64,000 nucleotides of DNA from Phycisphaerales bacterium (GCA_020849105.1 JADLGW010000056.1:156958-220957), one strand, 5' to 3'. Positions 8,979 through 17,099 are shown, counted from the first letter of the stretch. Translations and numbers: made by a program. The notes: generated from the letters alone by a model not told the origin.

Positions 8979-10157
8979 ATGCTCTTGATGTCTATGAACG
9001 TCCGACCGGCGATGCACGCCGGCCTCCACATTCAGATCAAGAGAACCGCGCTGCCCGGTGTCATCCGGGTGCTTGCAGCCATTGTTCTGTGCTTGACCGG
9101 CCACGCGGGGGCGCAGGACAAGGCACGCTCCAGGGTGCAGATTGGGGATCCGGCCCCGGTGCTTGCGACCGGCCGCTGGCTCAAGGGCGAACCGGTGGAG
9201 AGGCTCGCGACGGGCACCCCGTACGTTGTGGAGTTCTGGTCGTCATGGTGCGACACCTGCATGTACAGCATCCCGCAGTTGACCCGCCTCCAGCGGCAGT
9301 ACGCGGGCGACGGGCTCGTGTGTATCGGGGTCAACGTCTGGGATGAACCGGAACGGGCCGCGGCCCATGTGCGCGACCACGACGACCAGTTCGGCTTTCG
9401 CGTCGCCCTCGACCAGAGCCCGCCCGAAGGGAATCCCAGGAGTGGTGCCTCCGCCCGCTCCTGGGTCGAGGCCGCGGGGCGCGACAAGCCCCCCGTTGCA
9501 TTTCTTGTCGACCGGCAGGGCCGCATTGTTTGGATCGGACATCCGCTGGCGCTCCGCGGCGTCTTTGACGAGATGGTGCGCCTGCTCGTGCAGGACAAAC
9601 TGACGCCGGAGCACTCGCGCGACCTGGGCGCGCGGTACGCCGACCTGGAGGCCAGGTCACGCGTGATCATGGCTCGGTGCGACAAGGCCATGGCAGACGA
9701 GGACTTTCCCGCCGCGGCGGCGGCCATGGATGACCTGATCGATCTGAGCCCCTCGCTGTTCGGGCTCCGCGGCGTCGTCAATCGATTCCACATCACGCTG
9801 GTGCTGCAGCGCGACTACCGCGGCTCCTACGCCTGGGCCAGGGAGATCGGCAAGCGGTTCTGGGACGATGCCTATGTGCTGAACGCCATCGCGTGGGCCG
9901 TTCTTGATACGGACGGGCTGGAGGTGCGAGACCTCGACCTGGCGATGAAGTTCGCCCGGCGGTCGTGTGATCTGACGGGCAACGCCAATGCGGCATTCCT
10001 CGACACGCTTGCCCGGGCGTACTTTGAGACCGGCGACGTGGACAAGGCGTTGGATGTCGAGGGGAAGGCCCTGTTGCTCGCCGAACCGGAAATCCGGAAG
10101 GAACTCCAGGCCGCACTCGACAAGTATCGCGCGTGGAAGGCCCAGCATCCACGCTAG
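8979..10157 (+). CDS. Exported thioredoxin-like (TlpA/ResA-type) protein with C-terminal helical domain
   Basis: The protein is about 392 aa. A signal peptide or anchor at about residues 24-46 (VIRVLAAIVLCLTGHAGA) is followed by a thioredoxin-fold domain with active site WCDTC (Cys91 and Cys94 counting from 8979). The nearby strands VVEFWSSW and GLVCIGVNVW and the conserved cis-Pro region PPVAFLVDRQGRIVWIG also fit. The C-terminal 170 residues are helical and TPR-like (AYVLNAIAWAVLD, AFLDTLARAYFETGDVDKAL). It probably reduces or exchanges disulfides outside the cytoplasm. The start is uncertain: GTG 8970, ATG 8979, 8988 and 8994 are in frame and no clear ribosome site is seen. Its stop overlaps the stop of the convergent GT2 gene. 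Confidence 0.8.
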   Translation: MLLMSMNVRPAMHAGLHIQIKRTALPGVIRVLAAIVLCLTGHAGAQDKARSRVQIGDPAPVLATGRWLKGEPVERLATGTPYVVEFWSSWCDTCMYSIPQLTRLQRQYAGDGLVCIGVNVWDEPERAAAHVRDHDDQFGFRVALDQSPPEGNPRSGASARSWVEAAGRDKPPVAFLVDRQGRIVWIGHPLALRGVFDEMVRLLVQDKLTPEHSRDLGARYADLEARSRVIMARCDKAMADEDFPAAAAAMDDLIDLSPSLFGLRGVVNRFHITLVLQRDYRGSYAWAREIGKRFWDDAYVLNAIAWAVLDTDGLEVRDLDLAMKFARRSCDLTGNANAAFLDTLARAYFETGDVDKALDVEGKALLLAEPEIRKELQAALDKYRAWKAQHPR

Positions 10158-11377
10158 CCGGTGCGACGCGCCTCCCTCGCGTAAGTCCGCCCGCCCCACA
10201 CGATCCCCCGACCGCGCCGCAGGTCGCGGGCGGCGCCAAGCAACAGCCACGCGACGATCGCCGCACCGGCGGGGTAGACAACCAGGCACCAAAGGGGGGT
10301 GCGCGCCAAGCGGAACGTGACGCCCAGCACCGCGGCCTGCAAGGCGAGCGCAACCAGGCACACGGCGACGCTCACCGCCCAGGGGGCCATCGGTTCTCTC
10401 AGGAGCAGCCCGGCCGACCAGGCGAGGCCCCCAATGGTCACCAGGGGCAGCAGAGTCCCAAAGACCAGCGTCCTCCAGGCGTTCCGCTGCATCCGCCCCG
10501 GCCGCTGCCGCGACAGTTCCGTGTAGATGCGCTTCCACCCACGTTGGAAGGCGGGCCAGTCCGGGTACATGCGGCACGCGACCATGTCGGCGGAAACCAT
10601 GACCCTGGCGGCGATCCCCTTCTCCGCGATGCGCCGGGCCAGCGCCATATCCTCCAGCAACTCGTCCTGCACGGCCCCGTGTCCGCCGATGGCCAGGTAC
10701 GCATCGCGCCGGAACATCATGAACTGTCCGTTGGCGAAAGCCCGGCGATCCTTGTCGCGCCCGGCCCGGACAAGCGGGAACTGAACGACCATCTCGATGG
10801 TTGCGGCGGGCTGGGCCACGCGCTCGAACCAGCGTTCGCATGTCAGGGTGCTCAGGAGCGACAACATCCCGAGGCCGCCGTCCTTCATGAGCGCCAGCGT
10901 CGAACGGAGGCACGCCGGGTGCAGCGTGGTGTCGGCGTCCGCGAACACCAGGACATCTGCACTCCCGGCCCACGCCGACGCCCGCACTCCGGTCCACACG
11001 GCGTGAACCTTTCCCGCCCAGTCGGGGGGGCATGAATCCACCCGGACAATCTCGAAGCGCGGGTCACCGGCCGCGGCCTCCCGAGCGCGCGACTCGGTCG
11101 CGTCGGTGCAGCGGTCAAGGCAGAGCACAAACCGTGCGGACGGGTGGTCCTGCGCGCGGAGCGACCGGACGAGGCCCCCGATGCTGTCCTGCTCGTTGTG
11201 CGCCGGAACAATGACACAGGCCGATGCCCCGGACGGCTCGAGGCCCAGGCCCGCGGACGCCGGCGGTACATGGCGCAGCGTCCCGATCAGGCGACCCAGC
11301 CCAATCGACCAGTAGACCCCCAGCGCGCACGCCCCCGCATCCAGCACGAGGGCGATGGCGATGTCGGCGGTGGTCAC
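10154..11377 (-). CDS. Membrane-bound family 2 glycosyltransferase
   Basis: This 407-aa GT2 enzyme has an N-terminal membrane helix (residues about 3-22). A GT-A domain follows with CVIVPAHNEQDSIGGLV, the metal-binding VFADADTTLHP (DxD-type) and the acceptor-side ELLEDMALARR. At least three C-terminal membrane helices come next. This architecture resembles HpnB/CrtQ-type enzymes that glycosylate lipids or carotenoids; the acceptor cannot be named. GTG 11375-11377 is chosen because a minus-strand TACTCT hexamer lies just 7 nt upstream, making it likely leaderless. It is divergent from nnrE. Confidence 0.85.
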   Translation of the reverse strand: MTTADIAIALVLDAGACALGVYWSIGLGRLIGTLRHVPPASAGLGLEPSGASACVIVPAHNEQDSIGGLVRSLRAQDHPSARFVLCLDRCTDATESRAREAAAGDPRFEIVRVDSCPPDWAGKVHAVWTGVRASAWAGSADVLVFADADTTLHPACLRSTLALMKDGGLGMLSLLSTLTCERWFERVAQPAATIEMVVQFPLVRAGRDKDRRAFANGQFMMFRRDAYLAIGGHGAVQDELLEDMALARRIAEKGIAARVMVSADMVACRMYPDWPAFQRGWKRIYTELSRQRPGRMQRNAWRTLVFGTLLPLVTIGGLAWSAGLLLREPMAPWAVSVAVCLVALALQAAVLGVTFRLARTPLWCLVVYPAGAAIVAWLLLGAARDLRRGRGIVWGGRTYAREARRTG

Positions 11378-11384
11378 GGGGCCA

Positions 11385-11390
11385 AGAGTA
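11385..11390 (-). promoter_or_regulatory. -10 element of the GT2 gene (leaderless arrangement)
   Basis: On the minus strand TACTCT ends 7 nt before the GTG start at 11377, too close for a leader with a ribosome-binding site. It faces the nnrE -10 at 11399-11404. Confidence 0.45.
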
Positions 11391-11398
11391 TCCGCCGC

Positions 11399-11404
11399 TA
11401 GACT
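11399..11404 (+). promoter_or_regulatory. -10 element of nnrE (leaderless arrangement)
   Basis: TAGACT ends 6 nt before the GTG start at 11411. The same hexamer and spacing occur before kdsB and the M28 peptidase gene. Confidence 0.45.
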
Positions 11405-11410
11405 CCCCGC

Positions 11411-12112
11411 GTGGGCACGCCGCCAACCTATTCCCGGCACGCGCTGGCGGAGATCGACCGGCTCTGCGTCGAGCGGTACGGGCTTCCCTCCATCGTGCTC
11501 ATGGAGAACGCGGCCATCGGGGCCTCGCGCCTCGCCCTCACGGAGTTCCGCCTCGCGCCGGGCGCCCGCGCCCTGATCGCGTGCGGCACGGGGAACAACG
11601 GCGGCGACGGGCTGGCGATCGCCCGGCACCTGCACAACGCCGGAGTCGCGACGAGGATCGTGATGGCGGGCCCCGAAACCCGCTTGACCCCCGACGCCGC
11701 GACGAACTACCGTGCCGTCCGCGCCATGAACCTCTCTGTGACGGAGGGCGGGGCGGCCACCTGCTGCGCCGCCGTCGCCGCCTGGCGGGGCGATCTTCTG
11801 ATCGATGCTCTCCTCGGCACGGGTCTCTCGACGCCCGTCCACCCGCCTCTGGACGGCTTCATCGCCGCGATGAACGACTCGGCCGCCGCCGGCGCGCCCG
11901 TCCTGGCCGTTGACCTGCCCTCGGGGCTGGACTGCGACACGGGCGAGCCGCTCGGCGTCGCCGTCCGCGCCACGCTCACCGCGTCCTTCGTTGGCCGCAA
12001 GAAGGGCTTCGGGAACCCCGCCGCCGCCGCGTACACCGGGCGCGTCGTGTGCGTGGGCATCGGCGCCCCCCGCGACCTCGTGGACCGCCTGGCGGAAGAT
12101 GGGCGGGATTGA
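11411..12112 (+). CDS. nnrE: NAD(P)H-hydrate epimerase
   Basis: This 233-aa YjeF_N-type protein epimerises damaged NAD(P)H hydrates so that a dehydratase can repair them. The glycine-rich GTGNNGGDGLAIARHL at about residues 59-74 is the family signature. VLAVDLPSGLDCDTGEP (near 167-183) carries the catalytic Asp, and TASFVGRKKGF follows. The C-terminal ADP-dependent dehydratase domain found in many bacterial fusions is absent, and no separate nnrD is in the window. The start is GTG 11411, next to its -10 hexamer. The following gene is 43 bp away with its own strong ribosome site. Confidence 0.9.
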   Translation: MGTPPTYSRHALAEIDRLCVERYGLPSIVLMENAAIGASRLALTEFRLAPGARALIACGTGNNGGDGLAIARHLHNAGVATRIVMAGPETRLTPDAATNYRAVRAMNLSVTEGGAATCCAAVAAWRGDLLIDALLGTGLSTPVHPPLDGFIAAMNDSAAAGAPVLAVDLPSGLDCDTGEPLGVAVRATLTASFVGRKKGFGNPAAAAYTGRVVCVGIGAPRDLVDRLAEDGRD

Positions 12113-12155
12113 CTCCCCGCGCCCCACCCGCGACGATTCACGCGGAGGATTCCTC

Positions 12156-12632
12156 ATGGCCGTCCGCATGGAACTCTCGCGCATCCTCATCCGCGAACTC
12201 AACGACTACCAGATCATCGAACTGCGCGAAGTCGAGCCCGGCGAGGATGACCTGGACCTCGAGATCCCCGACGACGCCCCCAAGGAGCCCGGCTTCGGCG
12301 ATCCGAAGCGGCGATCCTTCCCCATCGTGATCGGACTGCCGGAGGCTCAGGCGATCGACCGCCGCCTCAAGGGCATCACGATCAAGCGCCCGCAGACCCA
12401 CGACCTGCTGGCCAAGGTCATCGAGTCGCTCGGGGGCACCCTGGTCTCGATCACGATCAATGACCTCTCTGAACACACGTTCTTTGCCACGCTCGACGTA
12501 CGGACGGCGGGCGGCGACGCCATCCACATCGACTCCCGGCCCAGCGACGCCATCGCCCTGGGGATCGCGCAGAACGTCCCGATCTACGTCGAGGAGCACG
12601 TACTCGAAGGCGCCCGAGAAGCCGGAACGTGA
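12156..12632 (+). CDS. Bifunctional nuclease (BFN, DUF151) domain protein
   Basis: The 158-aa protein has the compact DUF151 fold. MELSRILIRELNDYQIIELRE opens the domain; FPIVIGLPEAQAIDRRL and RPQTHDLLAKVIESLGG are its core; and HIDSRPSDAIALGIAQNVPIYV near residues 125-146 is the most conserved stretch. Related proteins include plant BFN nucleases and bacterial proteins of poorly known role. The ATG at 12156 follows GGAGG at about 12144-12148. Its stop overlaps the GTG start of truD (GTGA), so the two are translationally coupled. Confidence 0.88.
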   Translation: MAVRMELSRILIRELNDYQIIELREVEPGEDDLDLEIPDDAPKEPGFGDPKRRSFPIVIGLPEAQAIDRRLKGITIKRPQTHDLLAKVIESLGGTLVSITINDLSEHTFFATLDVRTAGGDAIHIDSRPSDAIALGIAQNVPIYVEEHVLEGAREAGT

Positions 12633-13903
12633 ACACCGCCACCTGGCTGACCGCCGACATCCCCGGCATCGGCGGGCGCATCAAGGAACGCCCCGAGGAC
12701 TTCCTCGTGGACGAGGCGCCGCTCTACCAGCCCTCAGGGAAGGGCGAGCACATCTACATGCTCATCGAGAAGCGCGGGCTCTCCACGCTGCACGTTGCGG
12801 GGCTCCTTTCCAGGCACTTCGGCGTCCGCCCGTTCGACGTCGGCTACGCCGGTCTGAAGGACAAGCGGGCGATCACCCGCCAGGTCTTCTCCGTCCACAC
12901 ACCCGGAAAGCATCCCGAGGACTTCCCCGCGATCAGTCACGACCGCATCGGTGTCCTGTGGACCGACCTGCACGGGAACAAACTGCGTCGCGGCCACCTC
13001 ATCGGCAACCGGTTCTCGATCAAAGTCCGGGGCGTGCCGCCCACGGCCGCGATCACCGCGCTCAGGACGTTCCGCCAACTCGCCGAATCCGGCGTCCCGA
13101 ACCGCATCGGGCCGCAGCGCTTCGGCTACCTCGGGCGCAATCACCTCATCGGGCGGGCGCTCCTCCTCGGCGACGAGCCGGGGGTGCTGGACGCCCTGCT
13201 CGCCCCCGCGCCGGCCGGTGTGCCCGATAACCAGTCACCCGCACGCGGCCTGTACGCCAGCGGCGACTTCGCGGCCGCCCGCGACGCCTTCCACCGCGAC
13301 GCTCGCGCCGAACGCCGCGTGCTGTCCGTTCTTGCCCGCGGCAGGAGCCCCAGCCAGGCGGTGCGGGCGATCGATCCGCAGGAGCGGAACTTCTTCCTGA
13401 GCGCGTTCCAATCGGCCGTGTTCAACTTCATGCTCGACGGCAGGTTGCACGAGGGCCGACTCGCTCACCTCGGCACCGGGGACGTGGCCTTCAAGCACGA
13501 CAACCGGGCGCTCTTCGCGGTCACCGACGAAACATTGACGGACCCCGCCCTGGCCGGGCGGCTGGAGCGGTTCGAGATCAGCCCGTCGGGGCCGATGTGG
13601 GGGCCGGCGATGCTGCGCGCCGGGGGAGAGATCGATCGACGGGAAGTCGCCGCCCTGGAGGCCGCCGGCCTGACTCCGGAACTCCTCGCGGCGTTTGAGT
13701 CGCGGTACAGGGGCTCAATGGAAGGAGCCCGCCGGCCCTATCGCGTTCCGGTCACCGACGTGGACGTCGAGGGCGGCGTCGATGAGTTCGGCGGGTACGT
13801 CCGTTGCACGTTCGACCTGCCCCGGGGCGCCTTCGCCACGACCGTGATGGCCGAGATCATGAAGTCAGGCCCGGATGAACCTGAAATCGAGGATGAGGAT
13901 TGA
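12629..13903 (+). CDS. truD: tRNA pseudouridine synthase D (position 13)
   Basis: TruD isomerises U13 of some tRNAs. The 424-aa product has the catalytic motif YAGLKDKRAITRQ with Asp78 as the expected nucleophile, and VPNRIGPQRFGYLGRNH (family NxFGxQRFG region) near residues 155-171. ERNFFLSAFQSAVFN follows, and a C-terminal RPYRVPVTDVDVE strand is conserved in this family. It starts with GTG overlapping the preceding BFN gene. Confidence 0.95.
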   Translation: MNTATWLTADIPGIGGRIKERPEDFLVDEAPLYQPSGKGEHIYMLIEKRGLSTLHVAGLLSRHFGVRPFDVGYAGLKDKRAITRQVFSVHTPGKHPEDFPAISHDRIGVLWTDLHGNKLRRGHLIGNRFSIKVRGVPPTAAITALRTFRQLAESGVPNRIGPQRFGYLGRNHLIGRALLLGDEPGVLDALLAPAPAGVPDNQSPARGLYASGDFAAARDAFHRDARAERRVLSVLARGRSPSQAVRAIDPQERNFFLSAFQSAVFNFMLDGRLHEGRLAHLGTGDVAFKHDNRALFAVTDETLTDPALAGRLERFEISPSGPMWGPAMLRAGGEIDRREVAALEAAGLTPELLAAFESRYRGSMEGARRPYRVPVTDVDVEGGVDEFGGYVRCTFDLPRGAFATTVMAEIMKSGPDEPEIEDED

Positions 13904-13950
13904 CGAATGGGTGGGTGCCCCGCGGCACACCGTCCGCGGAAGGAACACGC

Positions 13951-14775
13951 ATGAATCTCCCCGCGATGCATCGGATACTGGCCTTCGCTGTCGGTGCCCT
14001 CGCCTGGTTGTCCGGGTGTTCCGGGTGGACCATGCACGAGGAGACCCGGGATGCGACCGCCCCCGCCGTGGCCGCGGCCGCCGGGATCTCCGTCACCACG
14101 CGGAACGGATCGATCAAGGTCGTCCCGGGGGACGCTGACGAAGTCCGCATCAGCGCCCGACTCCGCGCCCGCACGCCCGAGCGCCTGGCACAGATGCGGG
14201 TCACAGCGGAAGAAGACGCCGAAGGGGTCCTTGTGGTTCGTGTTGAACCCGCCCAGGGCGAGTGGTGGGGCAATGAGGGCTGCGCGATCAGCATCACCAC
14301 CCCCGCGGACCGCCCCACCGCATCGGTCACCGCCAGAACGAGCAACGGCCGTATCGAGGTCGCGGGAGTGGCCGGTCCGGTCGACCTGCGCACCTCGAAT
14401 GGTGCCGTCGAGGCCCGCGACTGCTCCGGCAAGGTATTCGCGGACAGCAGCAACGGCTCCATCATGCTGGCCGGCATCTCCGGCCCCGTGGAAGCCGAGA
14501 CCTCCAACGGTTCGATCACGGCGCGGCTCGCCGACAGCGCCGCGGGGCCCGTGGACCTCGACACGTCCAACGGCAGCGTCACGCTGGAGGTCGGGCAGGC
14601 ATTCACCGGCACCCTGTCCGTGGCCACCAGCAATGGTTTGGTCACGGTCCCCAGCGCCGGACGGCCCACCATCGTCAAGCGGGGGAGGCACTCCGCCAAC
14701 CTCCGTTTCGGCGACGCGCCCGGAGATTCCACGATCAGGACCAGCAACGGCAGCGTCACCGTGAACTGCCGGTAG
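13951..14775 (+). CDS. Lipoprotein with DUF4097-type repeated beta domain
   Basis: The 274-aa protein has a lipobox WLSGC with Cys23 as the likely lipidated residue. The exported part contains eight [TS]-x-N-G motifs at regular spacing of about 18-28 residues in the repeat region (TRNGSIKV, TSNGRIEV, TSNGAVEA, SSNGSIML, TSNGSITA, TSNGSVTL, TSNGLVTV, TSNGSVTV). This is typical of DUF4097/DUF4098 beta-solenoid proteins, often called putative adhesins. The start is ATG 13951, with GGAAGGA about 10 nt upstream. The gene is 47 bp after truD. No function can be assigned beyond a surface-anchored beta protein. Confidence 0.8.
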   Translation: MNLPAMHRILAFAVGALAWLSGCSGWTMHEETRDATAPAVAAAAGISVTTRNGSIKVVPGDADEVRISARLRARTPERLAQMRVTAEEDAEGVLVVRVEPAQGEWWGNEGCAISITTPADRPTASVTARTSNGRIEVAGVAGPVDLRTSNGAVEARDCSGKVFADSSNGSIMLAGISGPVEAETSNGSITARLADSAAGPVDLDTSNGSVTLEVGQAFTGTLSVATSNGLVTVPSAGRPTIVKRGRHSANLRFGDAPGDSTIRTSNGSVTVNCR

Positions 14776-14787
14776 CGGGCCGTCGGG

Positions 14788-14793
14788 TACGAT
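14788..14793 (+). promoter_or_regulatory. -10 element before the panD-like remnant
   Basis: TACGAT ends 5 nt before the ATG at 14799, the same arrangement as pyrG and the GNAT gene. It suggests the remnant once had, or still has, its own leaderless promoter. Confidence 0.4.
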
Positions 14794-14798
14794 GGCGG

Positions 14799-15061
14799 AT
14801 GCTCCGCAAGGTCCTGCACAGCAAACTGCACATGCCTCATGTGACGGTCGCCAGGGCTGCGACGAGCCTTGCCGGTCACATCAAGGAGGACGTGGAGGGG
14901 TCGGTGATCGTTGGGAAGTTGTACCGCTTCGACGCGGACGGCGCGATCAAGTCCACGTTCCAGGCGGCGCTCCCGGGTGGTACTCGGTCGACGGCGCGCT
15001 CTACAGCCAGGTCCCCTCGACCCCGGACGTTGATTTCACCTACACCATCAGCGGGCAGTGA
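14799..15061 (+). pseudogene. Composite remnant: panD-like N-terminus joined to a frameshifted C-terminal fragment
   Basis: The first 16 residues (MLRKVLHSKLHMPHVT) look like the N-terminus of aspartate 1-decarboxylase, which makes beta-alanine for pantothenate. The Gly-Ser self-cleavage site and the rest of PanD are missing. The sequence instead runs into VEGSVIVGKLYRFDADGA. Near 14975 the sensible reading passes into another frame, giving WYSVDGALYSQVPSTPDVDF and ending TYTISGQ at the TGA 15059-15061. Read straight, the first frame becomes Arg/Ser/Pro-rich. I read this as a decayed, possibly chimeric gene. PanC, the partner enzyme, is intact at 59661-60527. Confidence 0.5.
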
Positions 15062-15097
15062 GATTCCATCCTGCCGGTGGCCGGAGCGGAAACGGGC

Positions 15098-15169
15098 GTG
15101 GCATGGGTAAGCCGCCTTGGGCTTACCCGTGGGGAAGACTCACGGGCAACGAAGCGTTGCCCATGCCAC
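15098..15169. repeat. Double-hairpin palindromic element
   Basis: A 10-bp perfect outer inverted repeat, GTGGCATGGG (15098-15107) and CCCATGCCAC (15160-15169), encloses two perfect hairpins. The first is GGGTAAGC/GCTTACCC (15105-15112 with 15121-15128). The second is GGGCAACG/CGTTGCCC (15144-15151 with 15155-15162, 3-nt loop). The same plan, with outer GTGGCA/TGCCAC ends, recurs inside pyrG at 58012-58068. Confidence 0.8.
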
Positions 15170-15448
15170 CCACGGGCAACGGAGCGTGCGACGGGCATCG
15201 GCCGCCTACGCTTCCCGCTTCCCAAGTCCCGTCATGGCGGGGTGGCACTGTTGATCACTGATCCGAGCCTCCGGGTACGAGGACGTTGGGTCTCTACTTT
15301 TTCTACCCTTTCTACCGCCGCGTAGCCGGTGCCTGCTTGCTGCGGTACCGACAACGCCGCGGAAGTGGAAAAGGCGGAGAGGAGCGGGTGGGGCGGCGTT
15401 CTCGGTGCCACGCCAGCACCCTTGACTCCGCCAGCGGGGCGGGAGGGC

Positions 15449-15454
15449 TACACT
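15449..15454 (+). promoter_or_regulatory. -10 element of the RRM protein gene
   Basis: TACACT within GCTACACTT; the same nonamer precedes rpsR at 49778-49786. It predicts a leader of about 110 nt, which would suit cold-shock control. Confidence 0.4.
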
Positions 15455-15572
15455 TCCCCATCGGGGGGTGAGTGCGGGGCCACGACTGGCCCGACCTCCC
15501 TGACACCGACGCTCGAACTCGCCCGGGGTTTCCTGCACGGTTCACAGATCTCTCGGGCTTGGGTTCAGAGTC

Positions 15573-15920
15573 ATGATGAAGTTGTACGTCGGGAACCTTT
15601 CGTTCAGCACCAATGAAGCCGAACTGCGCTCGATCTTCGAGCCGCACGGCGAGGTCGCGTCCGCCGCGATTGTCATGGACCGCGACACCGGCCGCTCCCG
15701 CGGCTTCGGCTTCGTCGAGATGTCCAGCGACGACGCGGCCCGCAAGGCCATCGAGGCCGTCAACGGCCAGAACATCGGCGGCCGCACGCTCACCGTCAAC
15801 GAGGCCAAGCCGCGCGAGGCGCGCTCCGGCGGCGGCGGCGGCGGCGGTGGTCGGGGCGGCTACGGCGGGGGCCGTGGGGGTGGCGGCGGCGGCGGTGGCG
15901 GCGGCCGCGGCGGCTGGTAA
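15573..15920 (+). CDS. Glycine-rich RNA-binding protein with one RRM domain
   Basis: The 115-aa protein has a single RRM: RNP2 is LYVGNL at residues 4-9 and RNP1 is RGFGFVEM near 46-53, with the usual spacing. A low-complexity tail of Gly with scattered Arg, Tyr and a final Trp follows (about residues 83-115). Bacterial RRM proteins of this type bind single-stranded RNA and are often cold-induced. Two Met codons (15573 and 15576) begin the frame. A clear Rho-independent terminator follows at 15965-15988, so it is probably monocistronic. Confidence 0.93.
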   Translation: MMKLYVGNLSFSTNEAELRSIFEPHGEVASAAIVMDRDTGRSRGFGFVEMSSDDAARKAIEAVNGQNIGGRTLTVNEAKPREARSGGGGGGGGRGGYGGGRGGGGGGGGGGRGGW

Positions 15921-15930
15921 GAGGTGAAGG

Positions 15931-15953
15931 GGCACAGGCCGGACGCCTGTGCC
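15931..15953. repeat. Short palindrome just upstream of the RRM gene terminator
   Basis: GGCACAGGC (15931-15939) and GCCTGTGCC (15945-15953) form a perfect 9-bp stem with a 5-nt loop. With the next hairpin it makes another pair of adjacent stem-loops. Confidence 0.6.
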
Positions 15954-15964
15954 GCACAGGAATC

Positions 15965-15988
15965 AGCCCCGCACACGCGGGGCTTTTT
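15965..15988 (+). terminator. Rho-independent terminator of the RRM gene
   Basis: AGCCCCGC, loop ACAC, GCGGGGCT, then TTTTT. It lies 45 nt after the stop codon. Confidence 0.85.
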
Positions 15989-16003
15989 CGTGCGCCCGCG
16001 CGG

Positions 16004-16009
16004 TAGACT
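16004..16009 (+). promoter_or_regulatory. -10 element of the methyltransferase gene at 16044
   Basis: TAGACT, 34 nt before the ATG, immediately after the upstream terminator. Confidence 0.4.
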
Positions 16010-16043
16010 TCCGTACATCGAGGCTGTGGTCAGGAGCCATGCC

Positions 16044-17099
16044 ATGCAGGTGAACGAAGAGAAGATGATGGCGTTGCTGGGCACGATGGTGGGTGACATG
16101 GGCGCCGCCATGAGCGCCGCACTCGTCACGCTCGGCGACAAACTCGGGCTGTACCGCGCACTGGCCACGGGGCCGATGACGCCCGAGGCGCTCGCCGCGC
16201 AGACGGGCCTTGCGCCGCGCATGGTCCGCGAATGGCTGCTCAATCAGGCCGCGGGTGGGTACGTCACCTACATGGGGGGCGCCGGCGATGCGTACTCCAT
16301 GACGCCGGAGCAGGCCGCGGCCCTGGCAGACGAGACAAGCCCGTTCTTTGTGGCCGGCGGGTTTGACGTGGTCGCCTCCGCGCACCGTGACGAGCCGAAG
16401 GTTGAGCGGGCCTTCCGCGACGGCAAGGGCCTGCCGTGGGGCGCCCACGACACCTGCTTGTTCTGCGGGACGGAACGCTTCTTCGCCGCCAGTTACCGGG
16501 GCCACCTTGTGTCCTCGTGGATCCCGGCGCTCGAGGGCGTGGAGGCCAAACTCAGGAAGGGTGCAATGGTCGCGGACGTCGGATGCGGGCACGGCGCATC
16601 GACCGTCCTCATGGCCGCGGCGTACCCGCAGTCGAAGTTCACCGGTTTCGATTCGCACGGCCCATCCATCGACTGCGCCGCGCGCCGCGCCAAGGACGCG
16701 GGCCTGAAGAACATCGCGTTCCGGATGGCCGATGCGACCTCATTCGCCGCCGACGGCGGGTTCGACCTCGTGGCCTGCTTCGACTGCCTGCACGACATGG
16801 CGGACCCGGTGGGCTGCGCGCGGCACGTCAAGCGGGCGCTCAGGCCCGGCGGCACATGGATGGTGGTCGAGCCGGCCGCGGGCGATACGGTGGAATCCAA
16901 TCTCAATCCCGTCGGGCGGGTGTTTTCCGCCGCATCCACGATGATCTGCGTGCCCGCGTCGATGTCCGGCGGCGGGCCGGCGCTGGGCGCGTGCGCCGGC
17001 GAGAAACGGATGTCCGAGGTGATCAAGGCCGGCGGGTTCACCACCTGCCGCAAGGCCACGGCCACGCCGTTCAACATGGTCCTCGAAGCCCGGGCCTGA
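16044..17099 (+). CDS. Class I SAM-dependent methyltransferase with N-terminal winged-helix domain
   Basis: The 351-aa protein has an N-terminal winged-helix segment (about residues 1-90: LVTLGDKLGLYRALA, then MTPEALAAQTGLAPRMVREWL). The C-terminal part is a Rossmann methyltransferase domain with motif I VADVGCGHGAST near residue 175 and DLVACFDCLHDMADP as motif IV. This resembles the Rv2258c-type methyltransferases whose N-terminus looks like a transcription-factor fold; the substrate is unknown. The start ATG 16044 has CAGGAG at 16031-16036. An upstream out-of-frame ATG at 16039 is ignored. Confidence 0.85.
   Translation: MQVNEEKMMALLGTMVGDMGAAMSAALVTLGDKLGLYRALATGPMTPEALAAQTGLAPRMVREWLLNQAAGGYVTYMGGAGDAYSMTPEQAAALADETSPFFVAGGFDVVASAHRDEPKVERAFRDGKGLPWGAHDTCLFCGTERFFAASYRGHLVSSWIPALEGVEAKLRKGAMVADVGCGHGASTVLMAAAYPQSKFTGFDSHGPSIDCAARRAKDAGLKNIAFRMADATSFAADGGFDLVACFDCLHDMADPVGCARHVKRALRPGGTWMVVEPAAGDTVESNLNPVGRVFSAASTMICVPASMSGGGPALGACAGEKRMSEVIKAGGFTTCRKATATPFNMVLEARA

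Larger units (their letters stand above)
15062..15572. other. Gene-free region with repeats and the leader of the RRM gene
   Basis: This 511-bp stretch has no supported gene. It contains a double-hairpin element (15098-15169), a partial second copy of its right arm (ACGGGCAACGGAGCGTGCG near 15172), a T-rich spot 'tactttttctaccctttcta' near 15293-15312, and the -10 hexamer TACACT (15449-15454) for the RRM gene. The last 118 bp are the likely long leader of that gene. Confidence 0.5.

Noticed and set aside
14799..15110. Functional aspartate decarboxylase
   Set aside because: Only the first 16 residues resemble PanD; the Gly-Ser processing site and the core are absent and the frame breaks.
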